DNA of 39,429 nucleotides, taken from positions 1 to 39,429 of the forward strand of contig NZ_PKDG01000045.1 in the NCBI RefSeq assembly GCF_002863005.1, written 5' to 3'. The notes under the pieces were generated by a model, which was not told the DNA's origin, ran no database searches, and worked only from the letters and a program-made list of their open reading frames with translations. This DNA is from Pseudoxanthomonas sp. Lineage in GTDB: Bacteria; Pseudomonadota; Gammaproteobacteria; Xanthomonadales; Xanthomonadaceae. This document shows, piece by piece, positions 32,352-39,429 of this stretch; the stretch's first letter is position 1, and each line of letters opens with the position of its first letter. A program made the position numbers and the translations under genes.

Positions 32352-32500
32352 TGTAGGAGCGACGTAAGTCGCGACCGTGTAGCCGGAACCTCACCAAGCC
32401 AGGCCTCGTGCGAGGCGCCGATGGCGACAGGATTTTGCCTGCTCGCTGCGACATTTCATGACTTTCAACTCGTGCGGTCGCGACTTACGTCGCTCCTACA
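32352..32500. repeat. REP-like inverted pair 2 in a 319-base gene-free stretch
   Basis: Perfect 26-bp inverted arms at 32352-32377 and 32475-32500, 97 bases apart. Each has the same internal palindrome GCGACGTAAGTCGC as the pair at 25719, and the outer ends carry GTAG, the tetranucleotide of Stenotrophomonas GTAG-type REPs. The middle holds a short extra hairpin (GCCTC/GAGGC at 32403-32416). The stretch from 32339 to 32657 has no gene that I can support. The part from 32501 to 32657 shows no further element beyond possible promoter sequence for the RND permease. Confidence 0.88.
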
Positions 32501-32657
32501 ACAGCATTCGATGCGCGTAACGCAGATTCTCAAGACTCGGTTCGTCGTCGCGCATCCACCACTCGCCGCAATGCGGCTTGCCGCATGACTTCCGGGCCAT
32601 AACGCCGCTCGTCACTGCGCGCATCGTGCGCACCGCCGACCACCACGCGGACGTACG

Positions 32658-35600
32658 ATGAAACTCACCGATGCCTCACTGCGCAATCCCGCCGCCGTCG
32701 CCGTGGTGGTGGCGATGGTCTGCGCATTCGGCCTGCTGAGCCTGGGCAAGCTGCCGCTGCAGTTGTTCCCGGACATCGAGCGCCCGCAGATGTCGATCCA
32801 GACCGGTTGGCGCGCGGCCTCGCCGCAGGAAATGGAATCGGAGATCGTCGAGCCGATCGAAACGGTGATGCAGGGCCTGCCCGGACTGGAGGAGATGACC
32901 TCCAATGTCAACGCCGGCAACAGCTTCATCAACCTTACGTTCGCCGTGGGCAGCGACATGGACGCGATGCTGGTGGAAGTGCTGGCGCGCATGAATCGCC
33001 TGCAGCCCTTGCCGCGCGATGCGACGCCCCCTGTGGTGCAGGCCGGGGCGGACAACGCCAACAACTCGCTGACCTACTTCTTCGTGCAGAAGCTGCCCGG
33101 CACGCGCGGCGACATCCTCGACTATCGCCAGCTCATCGAGGACCGGATCGTGCCGCGTCTGACGTCCGTCGATGGCGTGGCCGGCGTGGAGATCAATGGC
33201 GGTGCGGAGGAGGAGCTGACCATCACCCTGGACCTGTCGCGGGCCGCGGCACTGGGCATCCAGATTCCCGATGTGGCTGCCGTCGCTGCACGCGCCACCG
33301 ATGTCTCTGGTGGCGTGGTGGAAGCCGGTCGCCGCGAGTACGTACTGCGCTTCGCCGGACGCTATTCGCCCGAGGCACTGGGCAACCTGATCCTCGCCTG
33401 GCGCGATGGCCGGCCGGTACGGCTGGCCGATGTTGCCACGGTGGAGGTCAAGCGTCCCGAGCAACGCTTCTTCGCCTACCAGAACGGCAATCCGGCGATC
33501 GGTTTGCGCATCCTGCGCGAAAGCGGCGCCAACGTGCTCGACACGCTGGACGACGTGAAGCAGGTCGTCGCCGACGTGCGCGAGCAGGAACTCAAGCCAC
33601 TGGGGCTGGACATCGCGCAGAGCTTCGACGCGTCGGTCTTCATCAACCGCGCGCTCGGCCTGCTGTCGGGCAGCCTGACCGCCGGCGTGCTGCTCGCCGT
33701 GGGCTGCCTGTGGTGGTTCCTGCGCGATGTGCGCGCCACCGCGCTGATCGCGTGCGCGATTCCCATCTCGCTGCTCGCCACCTTCATCGTGCTGCAGCTC
33801 ACCGGGCGCAGCCTCAACGTCATCTCGCTGGCCGGCCTCGCCTTCGCGGTCGGCATGGTGATGGACGCCGCGGTGGTCGTCGCGGAGAACATCGTGCGCC
33901 TGCGCGAGCAAGGCCTGTCGGCCACGCATGCGGCGCTGGAAGGCACGCGGCAGGTCGTCGGCGCATTGGTCGCCTCCACGCTGACGACGGTGGCGGTGTT
34001 CCTGCCGGTCATCTTCATGGACGACGTCGAAGGCCAGCTCTTCGCCGACCTGGCGCTGACCATTTCCATCGCGGTGGGCATATCGCTGCTGATCGCCGTC
34101 ACGGTGCTGCCCGCCGCGGCCGGCAGTTGGCTGCGCACGCGGCCTGGCGAGGAGAACCAGCATCGCTTCTGGTCGCGGCTCAGCGACTGGGCCTTGAAGA
34201 CCACCGAAGGCCGGCCGCGCCAGCTCGCCTGGGTCGGCGGCCTGGTGCTCGCACCCGCCCTGCTTGCGGTAGTGCTAATGCCGCAGATCGACTACCTGCC
34301 GCCGGTGAAGCGCGCCGCGGTGGACGCCTTCTTCAACTTCCCGCCGGGGATGAGCCCCGAACGCGTGAACCGCGAGATCGCCCCCGCATTGCTGGAGCGC
34401 ATGCGCCCGTACATGGAGGGCGATAAGGGGCCGCAGCTCAGCAACTGGTATCTCAACCTGTGGCCGGGCGGCGGCACGCTGGGTGCGCGCGTGGTCGATC
34501 CGGACGACATCGGCGAACTCGAACGCATCGTGCGCGACGAGATCGTGGTCGGCTTCCCCGATACGCGCGCGTTCGCCAGCGAAGGCGAATTGTTCGGCAG
34601 TTTCGGGGGCTCGGCGCGCGCCATCGCCATCCACCTGCAGCACAGCGACGGCGATGCGCTGGCGCGTGCGGCAGAGGCGGGACGAAAAGCATTGTCCGAG
34701 CGTTTCGCCGGCGCCAACGTGCAGGCCTGGCCCAATGCCGACGGCGGCACCCCGGAGCTGCGCGTCAGTCCCAACGACCGGCGCCTGGCCGAAGTCGGCT
34801 GGCGGCGCCCCGAGCTGGGCACGGTAGTGCGCACGCTGGGCGACGGCCAGTGGCTGGGCGAGCATTTCGATGGCGACCGCCGCCTGGCGATCATCCTGCG
34901 CAGCAACGGCGAGGACGACATCGCGCGCCTGGGCGATGCCCCGCTGGCCACGCCGCAGGGCGGTGTGCTGAGCCTGGCCGACCTGGCGCAGGTGGACACG
35001 GTGCTCGCGCCGAACCAGCTGCGCCGCATCGATCGCCGTCGCACGGTCACGCTCACCGTCGATCCTCCCGCGGCGATGTCGTTGGAAGAAGCGCTGGACA
35101 TCGTCAACGGGGAGATCGTGCCGACCCTGCGCGACAGCCTGCCGCCGGATGCGGCCATCCGCATCTCGGGCAGCGCTGACCGGCTCGGCGAGGTGGTGCG
35201 CAGCATGGGCATCAACTTCGCGATGGCGCTGGTCGTGCTCTTCATGCTGATGGCCGCGATGTTCCGCTCACTGCGCGACAGCGCCTTCGTCATGGCCACC
35301 CTGCCGATGGCCGTGCTGGGTGGCGTCGCCGGCCTGCGCGTACTCGACCTGGTCGCCGGCCAGACGCTGGATCTCCTCTCGATGATCGGTTTCATCATGC
35401 TGCTGGGCATGGTGATCAACAACGCCATCCTACTGGTGGCGCAGACGCATGAAGCGCAGGCCGACGGCGCATCGCTCGACGACGCGCTCAAGCAAGCACT
35501 CGAACAACGCCTGCGCCCGATCCTGATCGCCGCCCTGACCGGCGTGCTCGGCGCGCTGCCCATGGCGATCAATCCGGGGCCCGGCGCGGTGATCTATCGC

Positions 35601-35756
35601 GGACTGGCCGCGGTGTCGGTCGGTGGCGTCGCACTCAGCCTGCTGTTCACCGTGGTGCTCGTGCCTGCGCTGCTGCGCCTGGCCGGCGAACGCACGCCGC
35701 ATCCGCGCGGCGACCGGGCCGAGGACGCGTTCGCGCTTCCCCGTGCCACTTCCTGA
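32658..35756 (+). CDS. RND efflux transporter permease subunit
   Basis: A 1032-residue inner-membrane permease of the AcrB/MMPL-like RND superfamily with 12 spans and two large periplasmic loops. The N-terminus is SLRNPAAVAVVVAMVCAFGLLSLGKLPLQLFPDIERPQM. In span 4 the motif is GMVMDAAVVVAENI, with Asp403 retained but the preceding acidic residue of AcrB replaced by Met. In span 10 the AcrB lysine position is Asn921 (GMVINNAILLV). Such changes occur in non-HAE1 RND groups, so drug specificity cannot be read from them. The adaptor gene follows after 19 bases, the reverse of the common order. No outer-membrane factor is adjacent. Confidence 0.92.
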   Translation: MKLTDASLRNPAAVAVVVAMVCAFGLLSLGKLPLQLFPDIERPQMSIQTGWRAASPQEMESEIVEPIETVMQGLPGLEEMTSNVNAGNSFINLTFAVGSDMDAMLVEVLARMNRLQPLPRDATPPVVQAGADNANNSLTYFFVQKLPGTRGDILDYRQLIEDRIVPRLTSVDGVAGVEINGGAEEELTITLDLSRAAALGIQIPDVAAVAARATDVSGGVVEAGRREYVLRFAGRYSPEALGNLILAWRDGRPVRLADVATVEVKRPEQRFFAYQNGNPAIGLRILRESGANVLDTLDDVKQVVADVREQELKPLGLDIAQSFDASVFINRALGLLSGSLTAGVLLAVGCLWWFLRDVRATALIACAIPISLLATFIVLQLTGRSLNVISLAGLAFAVGMVMDAAVVVAENIVRLREQGLSATHAALEGTRQVVGALVASTLTTVAVFLPVIFMDDVEGQLFADLALTISIAVGISLLIAVTVLPAAAGSWLRTRPGEENQHRFWSRLSDWALKTTEGRPRQLAWVGGLVLAPALLAVVLMPQIDYLPPVKRAAVDAFFNFPPGMSPERVNREIAPALLERMRPYMEGDKGPQLSNWYLNLWPGGGTLGARVVDPDDIGELERIVRDEIVVGFPDTRAFASEGELFGSFGGSARAIAIHLQHSDGDALARAAEAGRKALSERFAGANVQAWPNADGGTPELRVSPNDRRLAEVGWRRPELGTVVRTLGDGQWLGEHFDGDRRLAIILRSNGEDDIARLGDAPLATPQGGVLSLADLAQVDTVLAPNQLRRIDRRRTVTLTVDPPAAMSLEEALDIVNGEIVPTLRDSLPPDAAIRISGSADRLGEVVRSMGINFAMALVVLFMLMAAMFRSLRDSAFVMATLPMAVLGGVAGLRVLDLVAGQTLDLLSMIGFIMLLGMVINNAILLVAQTHEAQADGASLDDALKQALEQRLRPILIAALTGVLGALPMAINPGPGAVIYRGLAAVSVGGVALSLLFTVVLVPALLRLAGERTPHPRGDRAEDAFALPRATS

Positions 35757-35775
35757 TCCTGTCCTGGAGAATCCC

Positions 35776-36873
35776 ATGCGTCCCCTGCCCAAACTGCTGC
35801 TCGCCTCCGCACTCGCGGGCGTCCTCGTCCTGCCATGGATGAAACGGGAGGCCGAAGCCAGCGCGCCACCCGATGAGGCATCGCCGCCCGCCATCGTCAG
35901 CGTCGCACCCGCCGTCAGCACGGCCTTTGCGCCGCACCAGTGGTCGCCGGGCAGTGTCATCAGTCGCCGCGATGCGCGTGTGGCAGGCGAACAGACGGGC
36001 CGTGTCGTCGACGTCGCGGAGGTCGGCCAGCGTGTTCGCCGCGGACAGGCGCTGGCCGTGCTCGACGACGCCGCGCTGCGCCTGCGCGAGCAGGAGGGCC
36101 AGGCCGATCTTGCGCGCATCCAGGCGCAACTCGCCTTGGCCACCCGGCAGGAACAGCGCTACGCGCAGCTGGCGGAACAACAGAACATCGCGCGTGCGCA
36201 GTACGAGCAGCTGCGCGCCGATCGCGACGTGCTGGCCCAGGAACGGGCACGCGTGCTGGCCCAACTCGCGCAGCTCCGCCATCAGCGGGCGCAGATGGTC
36301 GTCCGCGCGCCGTTCGACGGCATCGTCGTGGAGCGCCACACGCAACCTGGCGAATACCTGGTCACCGGCGCCTCGGTCGCGCGCCTGGTGGACACGGGCG
36401 CGCAGGAAGTCCGCGTCCGCGCACCGGTCGACCTGGCCCGCCATCTGTCGCCCGGTACCGAGGTACGCGTGCGCAACGCCGGCACAGAACGCGCCTATCC
36501 CGTAAGCGTCCTGGTGCCGGTGGGCGACGAGGCCTCGCGGCAGCTCGAACTGCGCATCGCGGTGGACGGCATGGACATTCCCATCGGCACCGCGGTGGAC
36601 GTGGGCCTGCCCAGCGCCCCGCCGCGCACGGTGATCGCGGTGCCGCGTGACGCGGTGATCCTGCGCCGCGAGGGCGACTTCGTCATGCGGGTGGATGCCG
36701 CCGGCAAGGCCGAACGCGTGCCGGTGACGACCGGGACGGAACTGGACGACCTGGTCGAGGTCAGCGCGGGGATCAAGGCGGGCGATCGCCTGGTCGTGCG
36801 GGGCGGCGAACGTGTGGAAGCCGGCCAGATGCTGGACATCCGGTCGCCGGCACCGACGCTGGCGACACGCTGA
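35776..36873 (+). CDS. RND efflux periplasmic adaptor subunit
   Basis: A 365-residue membrane-fusion protein of the HlyD/AcrA type. It has an N-terminal hydrophobic signal or anchor (LLLASALAGVLVLPW), a first lipoyl half (VISRRDARVAGEQTGRVVDVAEVGQRVRRGQALAVLDD), a long coiled-coil hairpin (about residues 100-175, rich in Glu, Arg and Gln), and the second lipoyl half (VVRAPFDGIVVERHTQPGEYL). A barrel and membrane-proximal domain with VPRDAVILRREGDFVMRV follows. ATG 35776 is preceded by TGGAGA. It links the permease to an unidentified outer-membrane channel. Confidence 0.92.
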   Translation: MRPLPKLLLASALAGVLVLPWMKREAEASAPPDEASPPAIVSVAPAVSTAFAPHQWSPGSVISRRDARVAGEQTGRVVDVAEVGQRVRRGQALAVLDDAALRLREQEGQADLARIQAQLALATRQEQRYAQLAEQQNIARAQYEQLRADRDVLAQERARVLAQLAQLRHQRAQMVVRAPFDGIVVERHTQPGEYLVTGASVARLVDTGAQEVRVRAPVDLARHLSPGTEVRVRNAGTERAYPVSVLVPVGDEASRQLELRIAVDGMDIPIGTAVDVGLPSAPPRTVIAVPRDAVILRREGDFVMRVDAAGKAERVPVTTGTELDDLVEVSAGIKAGDRLVVRGGERVEAGQMLDIRSPAPTLATR

Positions 36874-36950
36874 CGCTGTGCGCCGCGGGGACGCCGGGAC
36901 GACCGGCGGCCTTCACTGACGACGACCCCACGAACGGGCACAATCCGGGC

Positions 36951-38825
36951 ATGCCGTCCGCCCCTACGCATGCCGCGCCCGCACGCAATCCCACGCCCAA
37001 CCTGCGCGAGCGCTTCGATGCGATGCGCAACCTCGGCCCGTTCCTGCGCCAGATCTGGCAGACCAGCCGCACGCTGACGCTGGCGAGCCTGGGCCTGCGC
37101 CTGGTGCGCGCGTTCGTCCCCGTGGTGACGCTCTACATCGCCAAGCTGATCATCGACGAAGCCATCCGGCTGGTCGGGCTGGGCCTGGACTTCGGATCGC
37201 TCGGCGAAGCGTGGCGCAGCGGGCAACTGGACACGCTGGTCACGCTCCTGGCGCTGGAGTTCGCGCTGGCGATCGGCTCCGACCTGCTCGGCCGCCTGGT
37301 CAGTTACGCCGACGCGCTGCTGTCGGAGCTGTTCACCAACGCGACCAGCGTGCGGCTCATGGCGCATGCGGCCACTCTCGACCTGGAGGACTTCGAAGAT
37401 CCCGACCTGCAGGACAAGCTGGACCGTGCGCGCCGCCAGACCATGGGCCGCATGAACCTGATGAGCCAGTTGTTCGGCCAGGTACAGGATGCCATCACCG
37501 TGGTCGCCTTCGCTGCGGGCCTGCTGGTCTACGCGCCGTGGCTCATCGCCCTGCTCGCGATCGCGTTGATCCCGGCCTTCGTTGGCGAGGCGCACTTCAA
37601 TGCGCTGGGCTATTCGCTGAACTTCCAGTGGACGCCCGAACGGCGCCAGCTGGAGTACCTGCGGCAGATGGGCGCGAGCGTGGAAACCGCGAAGGAGGTG
37701 AAGATCTTCAATCTCCACCGCTTCCTGATCGAACGCTACCGCACGCTCGCGGAGAAGTTCTTCCTCGCCAACCGCGCGCTCGCGCGCCGGCGTGCGCTGT
37801 GGGGCACGGTGCTCGCCGCGCTGGGCACGCTCGGGTATTACGTCGCGTATGCCTACATCGCCTGGCGCACGGTGCGCGGCGACTTCAGCATCGGCGACCT
37901 GACCTTCCTGGCCGGCAGTTTCCTGCGCCTGCGCCAGTTGCTGGAAGGGCTGCTGATCGGGTTCTCGCAGGTGGCCGGCCAGGCGCTGTACCTGGACGAC
38001 CTGTTCTCCTTCTTCGAGATCGAGCCGGAGATCACGTCACCTGCAGATGCCGTGCCGGTCCCGCGTCCCATCACCCGCGGCTTCGTCTTCGAGAACGTCG
38101 GCTTCCGCTATCCCGATGCCGAACGCTGGGCGGTGCGGCATCTCGACTTCGAACTGCACGCGGGCGAAGTGCTGGCCCTGGTCGGCGAGAACGGCGCCGG
38201 CAAGACCACGCTGGTGAAGCTGCTCGCGCGGCTGTACGACCCCGACGAAGGCCGCATCCTGCTCGATGGACGGGACCTGCGCGAGTACGATCTCGATGAC
38301 CTGCGCGCCAACACCGGCGTGATCTTCCAGGATTTCGTGCGCTACCACCTGACCGCCGGCGAGAACATCGGCGTCGGCCGCATCGAGGCCATGCACGACG
38401 ATGCGCGCGTGCGTGCCGCCGCTGCCCGCGCCATGGCCGACGAAGTGATCGAAAGCCTGCCGCGCGGCTACGACCAGCTGGTGGGCCGCCGCTTCAAGAA
38501 CAGCGTGGACCTGTCGGGCGGGCAGTGGCAGAAGATCGCGATTGCGCGCGCCTATATGCGCGATGCGCAGGTGATGATCCTGGATGAACCGACCGCCGCA
38601 CTCGATGCGCGTTCCGAATTCGAGGTCTTCCAACGCTTCAAGGAATTGTCGGACAATCGGACCGCGGTGCTGATCTCGCACCGCTTCTCCAGCGTGCGCA
38701 TGGCCGACCGCATCCTGGTCCTCGACCAGGGGCGGCTGGAAGCCAGCGGCACGCACGCACAACTCATGGCCGCCGGCGGCCGCTACGCCGAACTGTTCGA
38801 GCTGCAGGCCGCCGGTTACCGCTGA
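36951..38825 (+). CDS. ABC transporter with fused membrane and ATPase domains (exporter type)
   Basis: A 624-residue half-transporter that should work as a homodimer. Six spans lie in about residues 40-350. The ATPase domain starts at about 385: Walker A GENGAGKTT (412-420), Q-loop VIFQDF, signature LSGGQWQKIAIARA (521-534), Walker B VMILDEPTAALDA and H-loop LISHRFSSVRMADR. It is of the MsbA/lipid and peptide exporter kind. The substrate is not indicated. It is 77 bases after the adaptor gene and may be expressed with it. Confidence 0.92.
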   Translation: MPSAPTHAAPARNPTPNLRERFDAMRNLGPFLRQIWQTSRTLTLASLGLRLVRAFVPVVTLYIAKLIIDEAIRLVGLGLDFGSLGEAWRSGQLDTLVTLLALEFALAIGSDLLGRLVSYADALLSELFTNATSVRLMAHAATLDLEDFEDPDLQDKLDRARRQTMGRMNLMSQLFGQVQDAITVVAFAAGLLVYAPWLIALLAIALIPAFVGEAHFNALGYSLNFQWTPERRQLEYLRQMGASVETAKEVKIFNLHRFLIERYRTLAEKFFLANRALARRRALWGTVLAALGTLGYYVAYAYIAWRTVRGDFSIGDLTFLAGSFLRLRQLLEGLLIGFSQVAGQALYLDDLFSFFEIEPEITSPADAVPVPRPITRGFVFENVGFRYPDAERWAVRHLDFELHAGEVLALVGENGAGKTTLVKLLARLYDPDEGRILLDGRDLREYDLDDLRANTGVIFQDFVRYHLTAGENIGVGRIEAMHDDARVRAAAARAMADEVIESLPRGYDQLVGRRFKNSVDLSGGQWQKIAIARAYMRDAQVMILDEPTAALDARSEFEVFQRFKELSDNRTAVLISHRFSSVRMADRILVLDQGRLEASGTHAQLMAAGGRYAELFELQAAGYR

Positions 38826-38848
38826 CTTCCCCCACAGGAGATACGACG

Positions 38849-39429
38849 TTGCGCAACGCCCACCATCGACTCGCCACCGCCCTCCTCCTCGCCCTGCCGT
38901 TGGCCGCCTGCGATTCCTCGGCCAACGGTGATGCGGCCAGGGCGTCGGCGCACGCCGCCGCGCAGGCCGCACCCGCAGACCAGCCGTCACAGACGCTGGC
39001 CAGCGCGCAGGGCCAGATCCGCGTCACCCGCGTCGCCAGCGGCCTCGACCACCCGTGGAGCCTCGCCTTCCTGCCGGATGGCGCCATGCTCGTCACCGAA
39101 CGCAGCGGCCAGTTGCGCCGCGTCGGCGCGGACGGGGCGGTATCCGCGCCGATCACCGGCGTACCCAAGGTGTGGGCTACCGGCCAGGGCGGCCTGCTCG
39201 ATGTCGTACTGGCGCCCGACTTCGCCAGCAGCCAGCGCATCTATCTGAGCTACGCCGAACCCGGCGAGAACGGCACCGCCGGCACGGCCGTCGCTTACGG
39301 CACGCTGTCCGGCGATGCACTGGCCGACGTCAAGGTCATCTACCGGCAGGAACCCAAGCTGGAAGGCCCGAACCATTTCGGTTCGCGCATCGTGTTCGAC
39401 GATGCCGGCCATGTGTTCATCAGCCAGGG
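38849..39429 (+). CDS. PQQ-dependent sugar dehydrogenase-like lipoprotein (partial, 5' part)
   Basis: The frame starting at TTG 38849 runs open to the window edge (193 codons). The start is supported by AGGAG nine bases upstream and by the signal peptide LATALLLALPLAAC that begins at once, with lipobox L-A-A-C and Cys21 as lipid anchor. After an Ala/Pro-rich linker, residues about 57-193 match the glucose/sorbosone dehydrogenase beta-propeller: VASGLDHPWSLAFLPDGAMLVTERSGQLRRV, GQGGLLDVVLAPDF and NHFGSRIVFDDAGHVFI. The family oxidises aldose sugars with PQQ in the periplasm. The catalytic histidine region is partly beyond the edge. Confidence 0.85.
   Translation, partial: MRNAHHRLATALLLALPLAACDSSANGDAARASAHAAAQAAPADQPSQTLASAQGQIRVTRVASGLDHPWSLAFLPDGAMLVTERSGQLRRVGADGAVSAPITGVPKVWATGQGGLLDVVLAPDFASSQRIYLSYAEPGENGTAGTAVAYGTLSGDALADVKVIYRQEPKLEGPNHFGSRIVFDDAGHVFISQ

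Overview
The window is GC-rich chromosomal DNA from a gammaproteobacterium, most likely a member of the Xanthomonadaceae (Xanthomonas, Pseudoxanthomonas, Lysobacter or Stenotrophomonas type). The basis is the Xanthomonas-style 60-bp attC sites, the UbiM-like hydroxylase, the sdh operon layout, the fused E1 alpha/beta enzyme, the GTAG-type REP palindromes and a single LolC-type permease. This is judgement from recognised families and repeats; no database search was run.

Positions 1-2331 are the distal part of a sedentary chromosomal integron. A broken IS3-family element sits inside the first attC. Five more attC sites follow, separating five one-gene cassettes that all read on the + strand: a NADAR-domain hydrolase, an 81-aa unknown, a small membrane protein, a small lipoprotein and a SUKH (SMI1/KNR4) protein. 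The integrase would lie to the left, outside the window. Two small membrane proteins follow at 2369-3106.

Positions 3142-9794 (minus strand) form a compact run: SDHAF4-like factor, sdhC, sdhD, sdhA, sdhB, MAPEG protein, sdhE, ygfX, lolC, lolD. It pairs complex II with two of its assembly factors and ends in the lipoprotein-release ABC transporter. A good sigma70 promoter for it overlaps the start of the divergent ygfZ. The ygfX frame stops just before its conserved C-terminal motif. On the + strand ygfZ and a UbiM-like ubiquinone hydroxylase follow.

Positions 12021-17800 (minus) hold gcdH, a GNAT acetyltransferase, a small nucleotidyltransferase-fold protein, a GST, a fused 2-oxoacid dehydrogenase E1 and an FMN reductase, several with overlapping ends. 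From 17949 to 26453 are housekeeping and envelope genes: two glycine-zipper proteins, a TatD nuclease, tcdA, a cytochrome c'-like protein, a cold-shock protein, a DUF456 protein, outer-membrane phospholipase A, arsC, a sterol-desaturase-like protein and a second GST. Class I fumarase is at 26602-28119.

Positions 28198-29605 hold an ECF41 (SigJ-type) sigma factor and its partner AhpD-like gene. Each is preceded by an exact copy of one bipartite promoter, TGTCACG-N16-CGTC, so the circuit looks self-activating. Then come a TRIC/UPF0126 membrane protein, a LytS/LytTR two-component pair, an RND permease and adaptor in inverted order, an ABC exporter, and the start of a PQQ-type sugar dehydrogenase lipoprotein cut by the window end. 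Two REP inverted pairs lie at 25719-25804 and 32352-32500. No rRNA, tRNA or CRISPR was seen.
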